Shown: positions 34,873-42,272 of the stretch, piece after piece
Position numbering within the stretch: the stretch's first letter is position 1
Layout: each line of letters begins with the position of its first letter
Assembly (NCBI RefSeq): GCF_014698335.1
Contig: NZ_JACJSV010000043.1
Span: forward strand, 1 to 42,614
Direction of reading: 5' to 3'
Length of the DNA: 42,614 bases
DNA from: Microcystis viridis FACHB-1342
GTDB lineage: Bacteria > Cyanobacteriota > Cyanobacteriia > Cyanobacteriales > Microcystaceae
Program-made: the position numbers and the translations under genes
The notes under the pieces: generated by a model
Seen by the model: the letters and a program-made list of their open reading frames with translations, nothing else
Told to the model about the DNA's origin: nothing
Databases searched by the model: none

Positions 34873-35155
34873 TTTTGTCCTTAATATCCTGCAAGAAGGA
34901 CAACATATAGCTTTAATGAAGCATTTTCTTAAACCTTTTTCCCCCGGAGAAGATCGTTTCGCTAATATCGAAACCACTAAAGCTGAGAACGGTGGGCCGA
35001 TTTTGGCCGAAGCGCTCGCTTATCTGGAATGTCGGGTGGAACAACGAATGGAGTGCGGTGATCATTGGCTGCTTTATGCGATCGCAGAAAAAGGCAGGGT
35101 TTTACACCAGGGTTTAACCGCCATCCATCATCGCAAATCTGGCAGTTATTATTAA
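34873..35155 (+). pseudogene. Duplicated 3' fragment of the flavodiiron gene
   Basis: This 283-bp stretch repeats 33473-33755 with seven substitutions, three of which change amino acids (Leu to Ile, Ala to Gly, Lys to Arg). It encodes only the last 93 residues of the flavin reductase domain (from about FVLNILQEGQHIALMKHF) and keeps the native stop. The only in-frame ATG (34823) is inside the neighbouring inverted-repeat element. It lacks the flavodoxin and diiron domains, so it is a pseudogene fragment, not a second flavodiiron protein. Confidence 0.9.
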
Positions 35156-35173
35156 TTTGTTGTTATGATCATT

Positions 35174-35209
35174 TCAGGGGGTGTGTTAAGGCAAAATAAC
35201 GCACCCTGA
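35174..35209. other. Hairpin upstream of the chelatase gene
   Basis: TCAGGGGGTGTGTTA pairs (with one bulge and a G-U) with TAACGCACCCTGA around loop AGGCAAAA. It ends 21 bp before the chelatase start and is followed by TTTAT. It could terminate transcription from the pseudogene side, be a leader structure, or be a dispersed palindromic repeat. Confidence 0.4.
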
Positions 35210-35230
35210 TTTATCAGAAAATAAATTCTT

Positions 35231-38200
35231 ATGAAAAGTATTGTTTTAATTGTTGGCTTTGAAACCTTTAACACCAATTTATATCGGCAATCGGGCCTGT
35301 TGGCTAGTTCTAAATGTCCCGATTTAGAAGTAAAAGTATTCAGCGATAAATCCTTGACTAGCGAACCGGAAATAGTCGAGCAAGCTTTAGCCAATGCCGA
35401 CGTTTTTTTTGCTAGTTTGATCTTCGATTACGATCAAGTTACTTGGCTGCGGCAACGAGCGGCAGAGATTCCGATTCGCTTAGTTTTTGAGTCTGCTTTA
35501 GAGTTAATGAGTTTAACCCGTTTGGGAGAATTTGCCATCGGGGATAAACCAAAAGGAATGCCAAAACCAATTCAATTTATCTTGAGTAAATTTTCCAGTG
35601 GCAAGGAAGAAGATAAGTTAGCTGCTTATCTCAGTTTCCTCAAAACTGGTCCGAAACTGCTGAAATTTATTCCCGCTAAAAAAGTTCAAGATTTGCGTAA
35701 TTGGTTAATTATCTACGGTTATTGGAATGCGGGAGGAACCGAAAATGTTGCCGCTATGTGTTGGGTAATTGCCCAAAAATATCTAGGATTAAAAGTACAG
35801 GAAATACCCGAAGTCATCGAAACTCCCAATAAGGGACTATTACACCCCGATTATCAGAGTTATTTTCTCACTCCCCAAGAATATTTAACTTGGTATAAAA
35901 AAAATAAATCTCTTGATAAACCAGTGGTTGCACTGCTGCTTTATCGGAAGCACGTTATCAGTAAACTACCCTATATTAATCAATTAATCCGTCATTTTGA
36001 AACGGCTAATTTAATTCCCCTACCCGTGTTTATTAACGGAGTGGAAGGCCATACAATTGTTCGGGATTGGTTAACCACAGACTACGAAATTCAGCAAAGA
36101 AAAAAAGGAATCATTGAAACTCCTTCTTTAAGTGAAAATGCGGTGACAGTAGATGCAATTGTCTCGACGATTGGCTTTCCTTTGGTGGGAGGTCCTGCGG
36201 GTTCTATGGAAGCAGGAAGACAGGTAGAAGTGGCTAAACGAATTCTGTCTGCTAAAAATATTCCTTATCTTATCGCTGCCCCTTTATTGATTCAAGATAT
36301 TTATTCTTGGACAAGACAGGGAATCGGTGGTTTACAGAGTGTGGTTCTATACGCTTTACCGGAATTAGATGGGGCAATTGATACAATTCCTCTGGGGGGA
36401 TTAGTGGGGGAAACTATCTATTTAATCCCCGAAAGATTACAGCGTTTAACTGGACGTTTGCATAGTTGGATTAAGTTACATAAAACCCCTCCGCAAGAAC
36501 GCAAAATAGCCATCATTCTCTATGGATTTCCCCCAGGTTATGGGGCAGTTGGTACGGCAGCTTTATTAAATGTTCCCCGGAGTTTAGTTAAGTTTTTACA
36601 AGCTTTACAAGCGCAGGGTTATAATCTGGGAACGATTCCCGAAGACGGGGAAGAAATTATTCAAAAAGTCAAATTTGCCGATGATGAAAATCTCTCTAAA
36701 CAAAATCGTTTATCGATAGAAACTTTAGAAAATTGGCTAGGTTATCTATTAACTTCTCGCATCGAAAAACACTGGAAATCCCTTAAAGATGCGGGGATAA
36801 AAACTATTGGCGACCAGTATCATTTAGGGGGAATTGAGTTAGGTAATATCTGGATTGGAGTGCAACCACCTTTAGGAATTGCTGGGGATCCGATGCGGTT
36901 AATGTTTGAAAAAGATTTAACTCCTCACCCTCAGTATGCAGCCTTTTATCAGTGGTTACAAAAAGATTTTAAGACCGATGCGCTCGTTCATTTTGGTATG
37001 CACGGAACTGTCGAATGGCTGCCCGGTTCACCCCTAGGAAATACTGGTTATTCTTGGTCAGATATTTTATTAGGAGATTTACCGAATTTATATATTTATG
37101 CCGCTAATAATCCCTCGGAATCTATCCTAGCTAAACGTCGCGGTTATGGGGTGTTAATTTCCCATAATGTGCCTCCCTACGGACGAGCAGGATTATATAA
37201 AGAATTGATGATTTTACGAGATTTGATTGCCGAGTTTCGAGAAAATCCTGAGAAAAATTACGCTTTAAGAGATAGTATTCTCCAAAAGATTATTGATACA
37301 GGTATCGCTAAAGATTGTCCTTTTCTGGAAGCAGAAAAACAGGGAATAGAATTCACTTTAGAAAATGCCAAATTATTTAGCCGCTATGCACTAACCGATT
37401 ATTTTGTCAAGGTGTATAATTACCTGCAAATCGTCGAACAAAGACTATTTTCTTCGGGTTTACACACCCTAGGAACTGCTCCCAATCAGGAAGAATTAAA
37501 AGGTTATCTTGACGCTTATTTCACCGATTTATCTGAGCGAGAATTTCAGCAAATTATCGCTGACGAAGCAACCAATGAAAAGCTTAAAGAAGGCATTGCT
37601 ATTAAAAATTTATTAGGACAAAATAGCGAAGAATTAACTAATCTTTTGCGGGGATTAAATGGGGAATATGTACCACCGGCACCGGGGGGTGATTTACTCC
37701 GGGATGGTGCGGGAGTTTTACCCACAGGACGCAATATACACGCTTTGGATCCCTACCGAATGCCTTCCCCCGCAGCCTACACGCGCGGACGAGAAATCGC
37801 CAAAAAACTCCTAGAACAAAACTTAACCGAAAAAGGAAAATATCCCGAAACTGTAGCAGTTTTACTCTGGGGATTAGATGTGATTAAAACTAAGGGTGAA
37901 TCCCTGGGTATTCTCTTAGAATTAGTCGGTGCGGAACCAGTCAAAGAGGGGACAGGAAGAATTGTCAGGTATGAATTAAAACCTTTAGGGGAAATTGGAC
38001 ACCCGCGCATCGATATTCTGGCTAATTTATCGGGAATTTTTCGGGATACTTTTATCAATATTATCGAGTTATTGGATGATTTAATGCAGCGGGTAGCTGA
38101 GATAGAAGAATCGGAAAATGATAATTATATCCGTAAGCACTATTTAGCCTTAAAAAGTCAAGGAATTGACAATGCGAGCGCTCGTTTATTTTCCAATCCT

Positions 38201-38896
38201 GCTGGGGATTTTGGCTCTTTAGTTAATGACCAAGTAGTGGAGGGAAATTGGGATAATGAAAACGAATTAGCGAAAACTTGGGAAAAGCGTAATGTTTTTA
38301 GTTATGGTCGTCAAGATAAGGGACAAGCGCGGCCAGAAGTGCTACAACAGTTATTAAAAACCAGTGAAAGTATTATCCAAGAAATTGACTCGGTAGAATA
38401 CGGTTTAACCGATATTCAGGAATACTACGGCAACACGGGAGGATTAAAATTAGCCGCAGAAAAACAAAGCGGTAAACGGGTGATGACGAGTTTTGTTGAG
38501 AGTTTTTCCAATGATACAACTCCCCGCAAATTAGAGGAGGTTTTGCGCTTAGAATACCGCAGTAAATTACTCAATCCTAAATGGGCCAATGCCATGGTTA
38601 ATCAAGGTTCCGGTGGGGCCTACGAAATCTCCCAAAGAATGACCGCTTTAATTGGTTGGGGCGGTACGGCTAATTTTAGTGACGATTGGGTGTATGATCA
38701 GGCAGCCGATACCTACGCTTTTGATACAGAAATGGCGGAAAAATTGCGTCAAGCTAATCCCGAAGCTTTCCGTAATATTGTCGGTAGAATGTTAGAAGCA
38801 CAGGGTCGCGGTTTTTGGCAAGCAGACCCCGACAAATTAGAGAAATTACAGGAATTATATCAATTGACCGATGAAAAGTTAGAAGGGGTTACTTAG
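35231..38896 (+). CDS. CobN/BchH family metal-chelatase large subunit (cobaltochelatase CobN or Mg-chelatase H-type)
   Basis: This 1221-residue protein inserts Co2+ or Mg2+ into a tetrapyrrole with an ATPase partner. Family blocks visible are FGMHGTVEWLPGSPLGNTGY (about 588-607), SWSDILLGDLPNLYIYAANN, KRRGYGVLISHNVPPYGRAG, PTGRNIHALDPYRMPSPAA (about 832-850), VTSFVESFSND-like MTSFVESFSNDT and the C-terminal GRMLEAQGRGFWQ. It is about 100 residues shorter than the cyanobacterial ChlH used for chlorophyll, and its N-terminus (SIVLIVGFETFNTNLYRQSG) differs. I therefore lean towards CobN for cobalamin or a ChlH paralogue; sequence inspection alone cannot separate these. The ATG at 35231 has no clear ribosome-binding site. 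Confidence 0.88.
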   Translation: MKSIVLIVGFETFNTNLYRQSGLLASSKCPDLEVKVFSDKSLTSEPEIVEQALANADVFFASLIFDYDQVTWLRQRAAEIPIRLVFESALELMSLTRLGEFAIGDKPKGMPKPIQFILSKFSSGKEEDKLAAYLSFLKTGPKLLKFIPAKKVQDLRNWLIIYGYWNAGGTENVAAMCWVIAQKYLGLKVQEIPEVIETPNKGLLHPDYQSYFLTPQEYLTWYKKNKSLDKPVVALLLYRKHVISKLPYINQLIRHFETANLIPLPVFINGVEGHTIVRDWLTTDYEIQQRKKGIIETPSLSENAVTVDAIVSTIGFPLVGGPAGSMEAGRQVEVAKRILSAKNIPYLIAAPLLIQDIYSWTRQGIGGLQSVVLYALPELDGAIDTIPLGGLVGETIYLIPERLQRLTGRLHSWIKLHKTPPQERKIAIILYGFPPGYGAVGTAALLNVPRSLVKFLQALQAQGYNLGTIPEDGEEIIQKVKFADDENLSKQNRLSIETLENWLGYLLTSRIEKHWKSLKDAGIKTIGDQYHLGGIELGNIWIGVQPPLGIAGDPMRLMFEKDLTPHPQYAAFYQWLQKDFKTDALVHFGMHGTVEWLPGSPLGNTGYSWSDILLGDLPNLYIYAANNPSESILAKRRGYGVLISHNVPPYGRAGLYKELMILRDLIAEFRENPEKNYALRDSILQKIIDTGIAKDCPFLEAEKQGIEFTLENAKLFSRYALTDYFVKVYNYLQIVEQRLFSSGLHTLGTAPNQEELKGYLDAYFTDLSEREFQQIIADEATNEKLKEGIAIKNLLGQNSEELTNLLRGLNGEYVPPAPGGDLLRDGAGVLPTGRNIHALDPYRMPSPAAYTRGREIAKKLLEQNLTEKGKYPETVAVLLWGLDVIKTKGESLGILLELVGAEPVKEGTGRIVRYELKPLGEIGHPRIDILANLSGIFRDTFINIIELLDDLMQRVAEIEESENDNYIRKHYLALKSQGIDNASARLFSNPAGDFGSLVNDQVVEGNWDNENELAKTWEKRNVFSYGRQDKGQARPEVLQQLLKTSESIIQEIDSVEYGLTDIQEYYGNTGGLKLAAEKQSGKRVMTSFVESFSNDTTPRKLEEVLRLEYRSKLLNPKWANAMVNQGSGGAYEISQRMTALIGWGGTANFSDDWVYDQAADTYAFDTEMAEKLRQANPEAFRNIVGRMLEAQGRGFWQADPDKLEKLQELYQLTDEKLEGVT

Positions 38897-38902
38897 GTTT
38901 TT

Positions 38903-39150
38903 TAGGCTGCATCTCATTTTTGTCAATCTACCAAGTTGGGATTTTTACGGGGACACTCTCGGCTAAAATCGGTCATTACTTCCGATTTTACCACTCAATC
39001 CAAGCCTTTGGGGGGTTCTACCCCCCAAAACCCCCGCGCATTAGTTTTTCGGTGGGATGCTTACACGCAGCCGCTGACCCATCTGTAATAATTTAAGAGT
39101 CACTGATAATTGCTGATTGTCGGTATTTCTGCAAATGTGAGATGCACCCG
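38903..39150. mobile_element. About 250-bp MITE-like element between the chelatase gene and moaC
   Basis: The left end GGCTGCATCTCATTTTTGTC (from 38905) and the reverse complement of the right end (GGGTGCATCTCACATTTGCA) share TGCATCTCA plus flanking matches as imperfect terminal inverted repeats. Inside is a very stable hairpin: TTTGGGGGG (39007-39015) with CCCCCCAAA (39021-39029) and a 5-nt loop. There is no coding capacity. The hairpin could also terminate transcription from both convergent genes. Confidence 0.55.
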
Positions 39151-39155
39151 GGTTT

Positions 39156-39656
39156 TCATGGCAACAGGGTATCCTGATGATAATCTGATTTCCCTCCTGT
39201 TTTACTCAGCAAACGGATATTCTCAATCAGAATTGATTTTTCTAACGCTTTAGCCATATCGTATAAAGTCAAGGCTGCCACAGATACCGCCGTTAAAGCT
39301 TCCATTTCTACCCCAGTTTCCGATTTTGTCACCACTTCTGCGCGAATTTCGTAACCGGGTAACTCTGCTTTCGGGATAATCTGAACATTGATTTTTTGCA
39401 GGGGTAAGGGATGGCAAAGGGGAATTAAGGAGGAAGTTTGTTTGGCCGCCATAATTCCCGCTAGTCTGGCCGTCCCTAAAACGTCACCTTTAGGCGCATT
39501 TCCCTGTTCTATGGCTTCAAAAGTCGTTTTTAGCATTCTCACTTGTCCTAGGGCGATAGCAGTGCGTTTAGTGGGCATTTTCTCCGATACATCCACCATC
39601 TGGGCCTGTCCTTGGCTGTCGAGATGAGATAATTTTTCTTTACCCTCTTGCGTCAT
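39156..39656 (-). CDS. moaC: Cyclic pyranopterin monophosphate synthase
   Basis: This 166-residue protein carries out the second step of molybdenum cofactor synthesis with MoaA, converting the GTP-derived intermediate to cyclic pyranopterin monophosphate. Motifs are [49 protein letters not shown] (active-site region), [20 protein letters not shown], and [10 protein letters not shown] near the end. All are intact and the length is standard. It stands alone here, with no other moa/moe genes in view. The start is ATG at 39656. Confidence 0.96.
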   Translation of the reverse strand: MTQEGKEKLSHLDSQGQAQMVDVSEKMPTKRTAIALGQVRMLKTTFEAIEQGNAPKGDVLGTARLAGIMAAKQTSSLIPLCHPLPLQKINVQIIPKAELPGYEIRAEVVTKSETGVEMEALTAVSVAALTLYDMAKALEKSILIENIRLLSKTGGKSDYHQDTLLP

Positions 39657-39699
39657 TGAATGAACCTGTGCTATAGTAGTTTACTGTTGAGAAAAACAA

Positions 39700-39773
39700 G
39701 GGCTTGTAGCTTAGTGGATTAGAGCGTGTGGCTACGGACCACAAGGTCGGGAGTTCGAGTCTCTCCAAGCCCG
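39700..39773 (+). tRNA. tRNA-Arg (anticodon ACG)
   Basis: A 74-nt cloverleaf. The acceptor stem is GGGCTTG/CAAGCCC with discriminator G. The anticodon stem TGTGG/CCACA encloses CTACGGA, anticodon ACG (A34 is normally deaminated to inosine). The T arm is GGGAG-TTCGAGT-CTCTC (final pair adjacent to the acceptor). CCA is not encoded. Confidence 0.95.
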
Positions 39774-39956
39774 TTAGATACAATGGCATATACTACAGGA
39801 ATTAGGGACATATAGTTCCTAATTTCTTTGGTTTTTTGCCCCATCTTCCCACTTTCCTATACTTTTTAAACAGGATTTAGTATCAGCAGCCAGTTTTGCC
39901 GAGGTATTTTTTACCCTCAAACAGTGAAAGAAACTAAACTTTTAGGATTGTATAAT

Positions 39957-41270
39957 ATGAATTCTCCTGCACCTGTGCCGACACCCTTTCAAGTTGCTTT
40001 AGAGCGTTACCAGAATGCTCTAAATTATTTAGATACTTCTCATAATAAATCTCTGAAAAAAGCACAGGCTTTAGAAATTATTGCCGCCAGAGATGCTCTT
40101 CATAAACAAATGGAAGCTGAGGCGGAAATTTCCGTTGATATGTCGTCAAAATTAATCGAACAAGATAATAGATTAAAACAGAAAAGTTACAAAATTACTC
40201 AAGTTCTTGACTTAGCTGAATATCGGGAGACTTTACCTATGTCTGCTCAAGCTTGGTGGTGGCATTTAGAAAGTAGGGAATCTCTGCATCCTTGCAATCG
40301 CTTTGATTGGCTATTGAGAATCGTTAAACTGGTTTTATTAGGGGTTAATTTTACATTAATCGGAACGATTGCTACTCGGTTTCTTAGTGGTGGTTCAGGT
40401 TTGCTAGAAATAGGAGGTGTTATTTTTTCGACTTTCATTTCTTTATTACAAACTGAAAATGCTCTCACACGGACGCGCCAGAAGGGTTTTGTTAAGTTAA
40501 TGAAATTGCTTGGGATTGCTGAACATTGGTATGAAGAAATACAGTTTTCTGTAACAGTAATAGTCTTTGCTATTCTCTTGGGAATTTATCTAAATTTCTC
40601 TTGGTTTTCTGAGCTTTATAAGCAAGAAGGAAGCCATTTACAATCTCCTCCGCCAGCAAGTCAAGAATTTCCTAATTTAGCTTCAGCCGAAGAGAAGTAT
40701 TTAAAAGCGATTGAGTTAGATCCAGATAATTTAGATGCTCATTATAAGTTGGCAACACTTTATGAAGAGTTACAGGATTTGACTAATGGGAAAAAACACT
40801 ATTTAATTGCGGCAAAAGGTGGTTTTATAGATGCTTATAATAATCTCGCTTATTGGTATCTGCGCGATAATAAGAATGCAGAAGCGGTAGAGTTACTGGA
40901 AAAAGCTAAGAGATTATTAGCAGAAAAAGATGAAAAACTAGACCAATTTACTGAAGAGGAGAAACGCAATTTAGCAGTACAAAAATATAGTATTTATAAA
41001 AATCTAGGCTGGGCCAGATTTAAGCAAAATCGCAGTGAAGATACAGTTCCTAATCTTTTAGTTGCTATTGGTATCGCTGAAAATCCAGCTTATCAGAAAT
41101 TTATCCGCAATCCCGGTGCTGCTTTTTGTATTTATGCTCAACTTTTAGAAAAAGAAGACAAGAAATTATCTCAGGAAAATTGGCGTAAATGTCTTAAATT
41201 AGCCGAAGGGAGGGAAATTAACACAGAGGAGGAGCAATGGTTATATGAAGCGAGGAAAAAATTGAAGTGA
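39957..41270 (+). CDS. Membrane-anchored TPR protein with a WWW motif domain
   Basis: This protein of about 437 residues is not recognised by name. The N-terminal 100 residues form a soluble helical domain. An aromatic SAQAWWWHLES motif then precedes two membrane segments (LVLLGVNFTLIGTIATRFL and VTVIVFAILLGIYLNFSWF). The C-terminal half is TPR-like: SAEEKYLKAIELDPDNLDAH, YKLATLYEELQDLTNGKKHY, AYNNLAYWYLRDNKNAEAVE. I have an impression that similar WWW-TM-TPR proteins occur in other cyanobacteria, with unknown function. ATG 39957 has AGGA 9 nt upstream and is preferred over GTG 39924. Next door is a toxin-antitoxin-like cluster on the opposite strand. Confidence 0.75.
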   Translation: MNSPAPVPTPFQVALERYQNALNYLDTSHNKSLKKAQALEIIAARDALHKQMEAEAEISVDMSSKLIEQDNRLKQKSYKITQVLDLAEYRETLPMSAQAWWWHLESRESLHPCNRFDWLLRIVKLVLLGVNFTLIGTIATRFLSGGSGLLEIGGVIFSTFISLLQTENALTRTRQKGFVKLMKLLGIAEHWYEEIQFSVTVIVFAILLGIYLNFSWFSELYKQEGSHLQSPPPASQEFPNLASAEEKYLKAIELDPDNLDAHYKLATLYEELQDLTNGKKHYLIAAKGGFIDAYNNLAYWYLRDNKNAEAVELLEKAKRLLAEKDEKLDQFTEEEKRNLAVQKYSIYKNLGWARFKQNRSEDTVPNLLVAIGIAENPAYQKFIRNPGAAFCIYAQLLEKEDKKLSQENWRKCLKLAEGREINTEEEQWLYEARKKLK

Positions 41271-41285
41271 AGTAAAGTTTAGTGA

Positions 41286-41700
41286 CTATTCTCTGAGTAA
41301 TGCGCCAAATCCTTCTTGCTGAAAATGCTTATCAAAGGTTAATATTTCATCGATTTCCAGTTGTCTCATAATCTGCATTGAAGCACAATCAGTTAAACTG
41401 TATCCTTTATCTAATCGTCTTTGGTAAAAATCAAAAGCCTGCTGAAATTGTTCACTGGTTTGGGGAATGATTTCTATACTAGAATCGTTTTTCAAATCGT
41501 TGGTTAAGTTAATAGCAGATTGGCGTAGATAATCTCCTCTTCCTGACAATGCGTTAAGTAATTCTGTCAAAATCATTTCGCTAGTAATTCCTGTAAATTT
41601 TCCTAGTCTTACTGTCATTAGTGTGGCAAGTTCATGGAGATTGTCTCTATAATCAGCGAGTGCTTGCAAATTAGGATGTATCTAAGAAAATTTTTCTCAT
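41286..41700 (-). pseudogene. PIN-domain (VapC-like) toxin gene with a one-base frameshift
   Basis: The minus strand opens with an ATG at 41700 that overlaps the upstream gene's stop (ATGA). It reads MRKIFLDTS before hitting TAA. Removing one A from TCCTAATTTG (one of the T's at about 41671-41672 on the plus strand) gives MRKIFLDTSYLQALADYRDN and then joins the long frame ending FQQEGFGALLRE, 137 residues in all. PIN acidic residues are LDTS (catalytic Asp), TSEMILTELLNAL, YSLTDCASM and LTFDKHF. As read, the first catalytic Asp is cut off from the rest, so the toxin should be inactive unless this is a sequencing error. The TTG at 41669 could start a truncated 127-residue product. Confidence 0.8.
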
Positions 41701-41960
41701 TCTTCCTCATCTTCTCTTGGTGCGCCGTACATATAGTGTTCAAAATTACGCGCAAAGTCTGTAGGTAAGTGTTTTCGCCATTCTGACTGGGGAACAAGTG
41801 CGCCAATTTCTGCAATTCTTTGCCAAAAAGGTTTTTTGCGGAATTCGGGATCAGCTTGAAGTTGAGCGAATTTTGCTTGTAATTCAGCTATTGTCGGAAG
41901 TTCCTCTATTGTCGGAATTTCTTCTGTGCGAGTGGGATTGTTTGGGGGATTCATAATCAT
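41697..41960 (-). CDS. Putative antitoxin, tandem paralogue A
   Basis: This 87-residue acidic protein is not recognised as a named family. It has a variable Pro/Thr/Glu-rich N-terminus (ATG 41960), a helical ELPTIAELQAKFAQLQ segment, and a highly conserved core with DPEFRKKPFWQRIAEIG, VPQSEWRKHLPTDFARN and EHYMYGAPREDEE. Its TGA overlaps the ATG of the PIN-domain gene, the classic layout of a type II toxin-antitoxin operon, which is why I infer an antitoxin. It shares 46 of the last 51 residues with the protein encoded at 42021-42272. There is no membrane segment or signal peptide. Confidence 0.72.
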   Translation of the reverse strand: MIMNPPNNPTRTEEIPTIEELPTIAELQAKFAQLQADPEFRKKPFWQRIAEIGALVPQSEWRKHLPTDFARNFEHYMYGAPREDEEE

Positions 41961-42020
41961 TTAGTGGGATTAGTTTACTACATATATTCTAACTTTGAAT
42001 TGACGTTAGTTCTGTGTTTG

Positions 42021-42272
42021 TTATTTTTCCTCATCTTCTCTCGGTGCGCCGTACATATAATGTTCCGCGTTACGCGCAAAGTCTGTAGGTAAGTGTTTTC
42101 GCCATTCTGATTGGGGAACAACGTTACCAATCTCAACAATTCTTTGCCAAAAAGGTTTTTTGCGAAATTCTGGATCATTTTCTAGTGCATCCCATTTAGC
42201 ATCGAGTTCTTCCATTGATAACTCAGGCTCTTCGGATGTGTTAGAGGTTGAATGATTGTTTAAGTTAGTCAT
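42021..42272 (-). CDS. Putative antitoxin, tandem paralogue B (no adjacent toxin)
   Basis: This 83-residue protein has the same C-terminal core as paralogue A (DPEFRKKPFWQRIVEIG, VPQSEWRKHLPTDFARN, EHYMYGAPREDEEK) but a different N-terminus (NNHSTSNTSEEPELSMEELD). The ATG at 42272 has an AAGGA ribosome-binding site 8 nt upstream. Unlike paralogue A, no toxin gene overlaps its stop; only 60 bp separate it from paralogue A. It could be a duplicate that lost its toxin, or the N-terminal difference could be functional. The operon probably starts here. Confidence 0.72.
   Translation of the reverse strand: MTNLNNHSTSNTSEEPELSMEELDAKWDALENDPEFRKKPFWQRIVEIGNVVPQSEWRKHLPTDFARNAEHYMYGAPREDEEK

Noticed and set aside
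41618-41815. Separate minus-strand frame across the antitoxin/toxin junction
   Set aside because: Out of frame with both recognised proteins; the ATGA-overlap arrangement explains the junction better.
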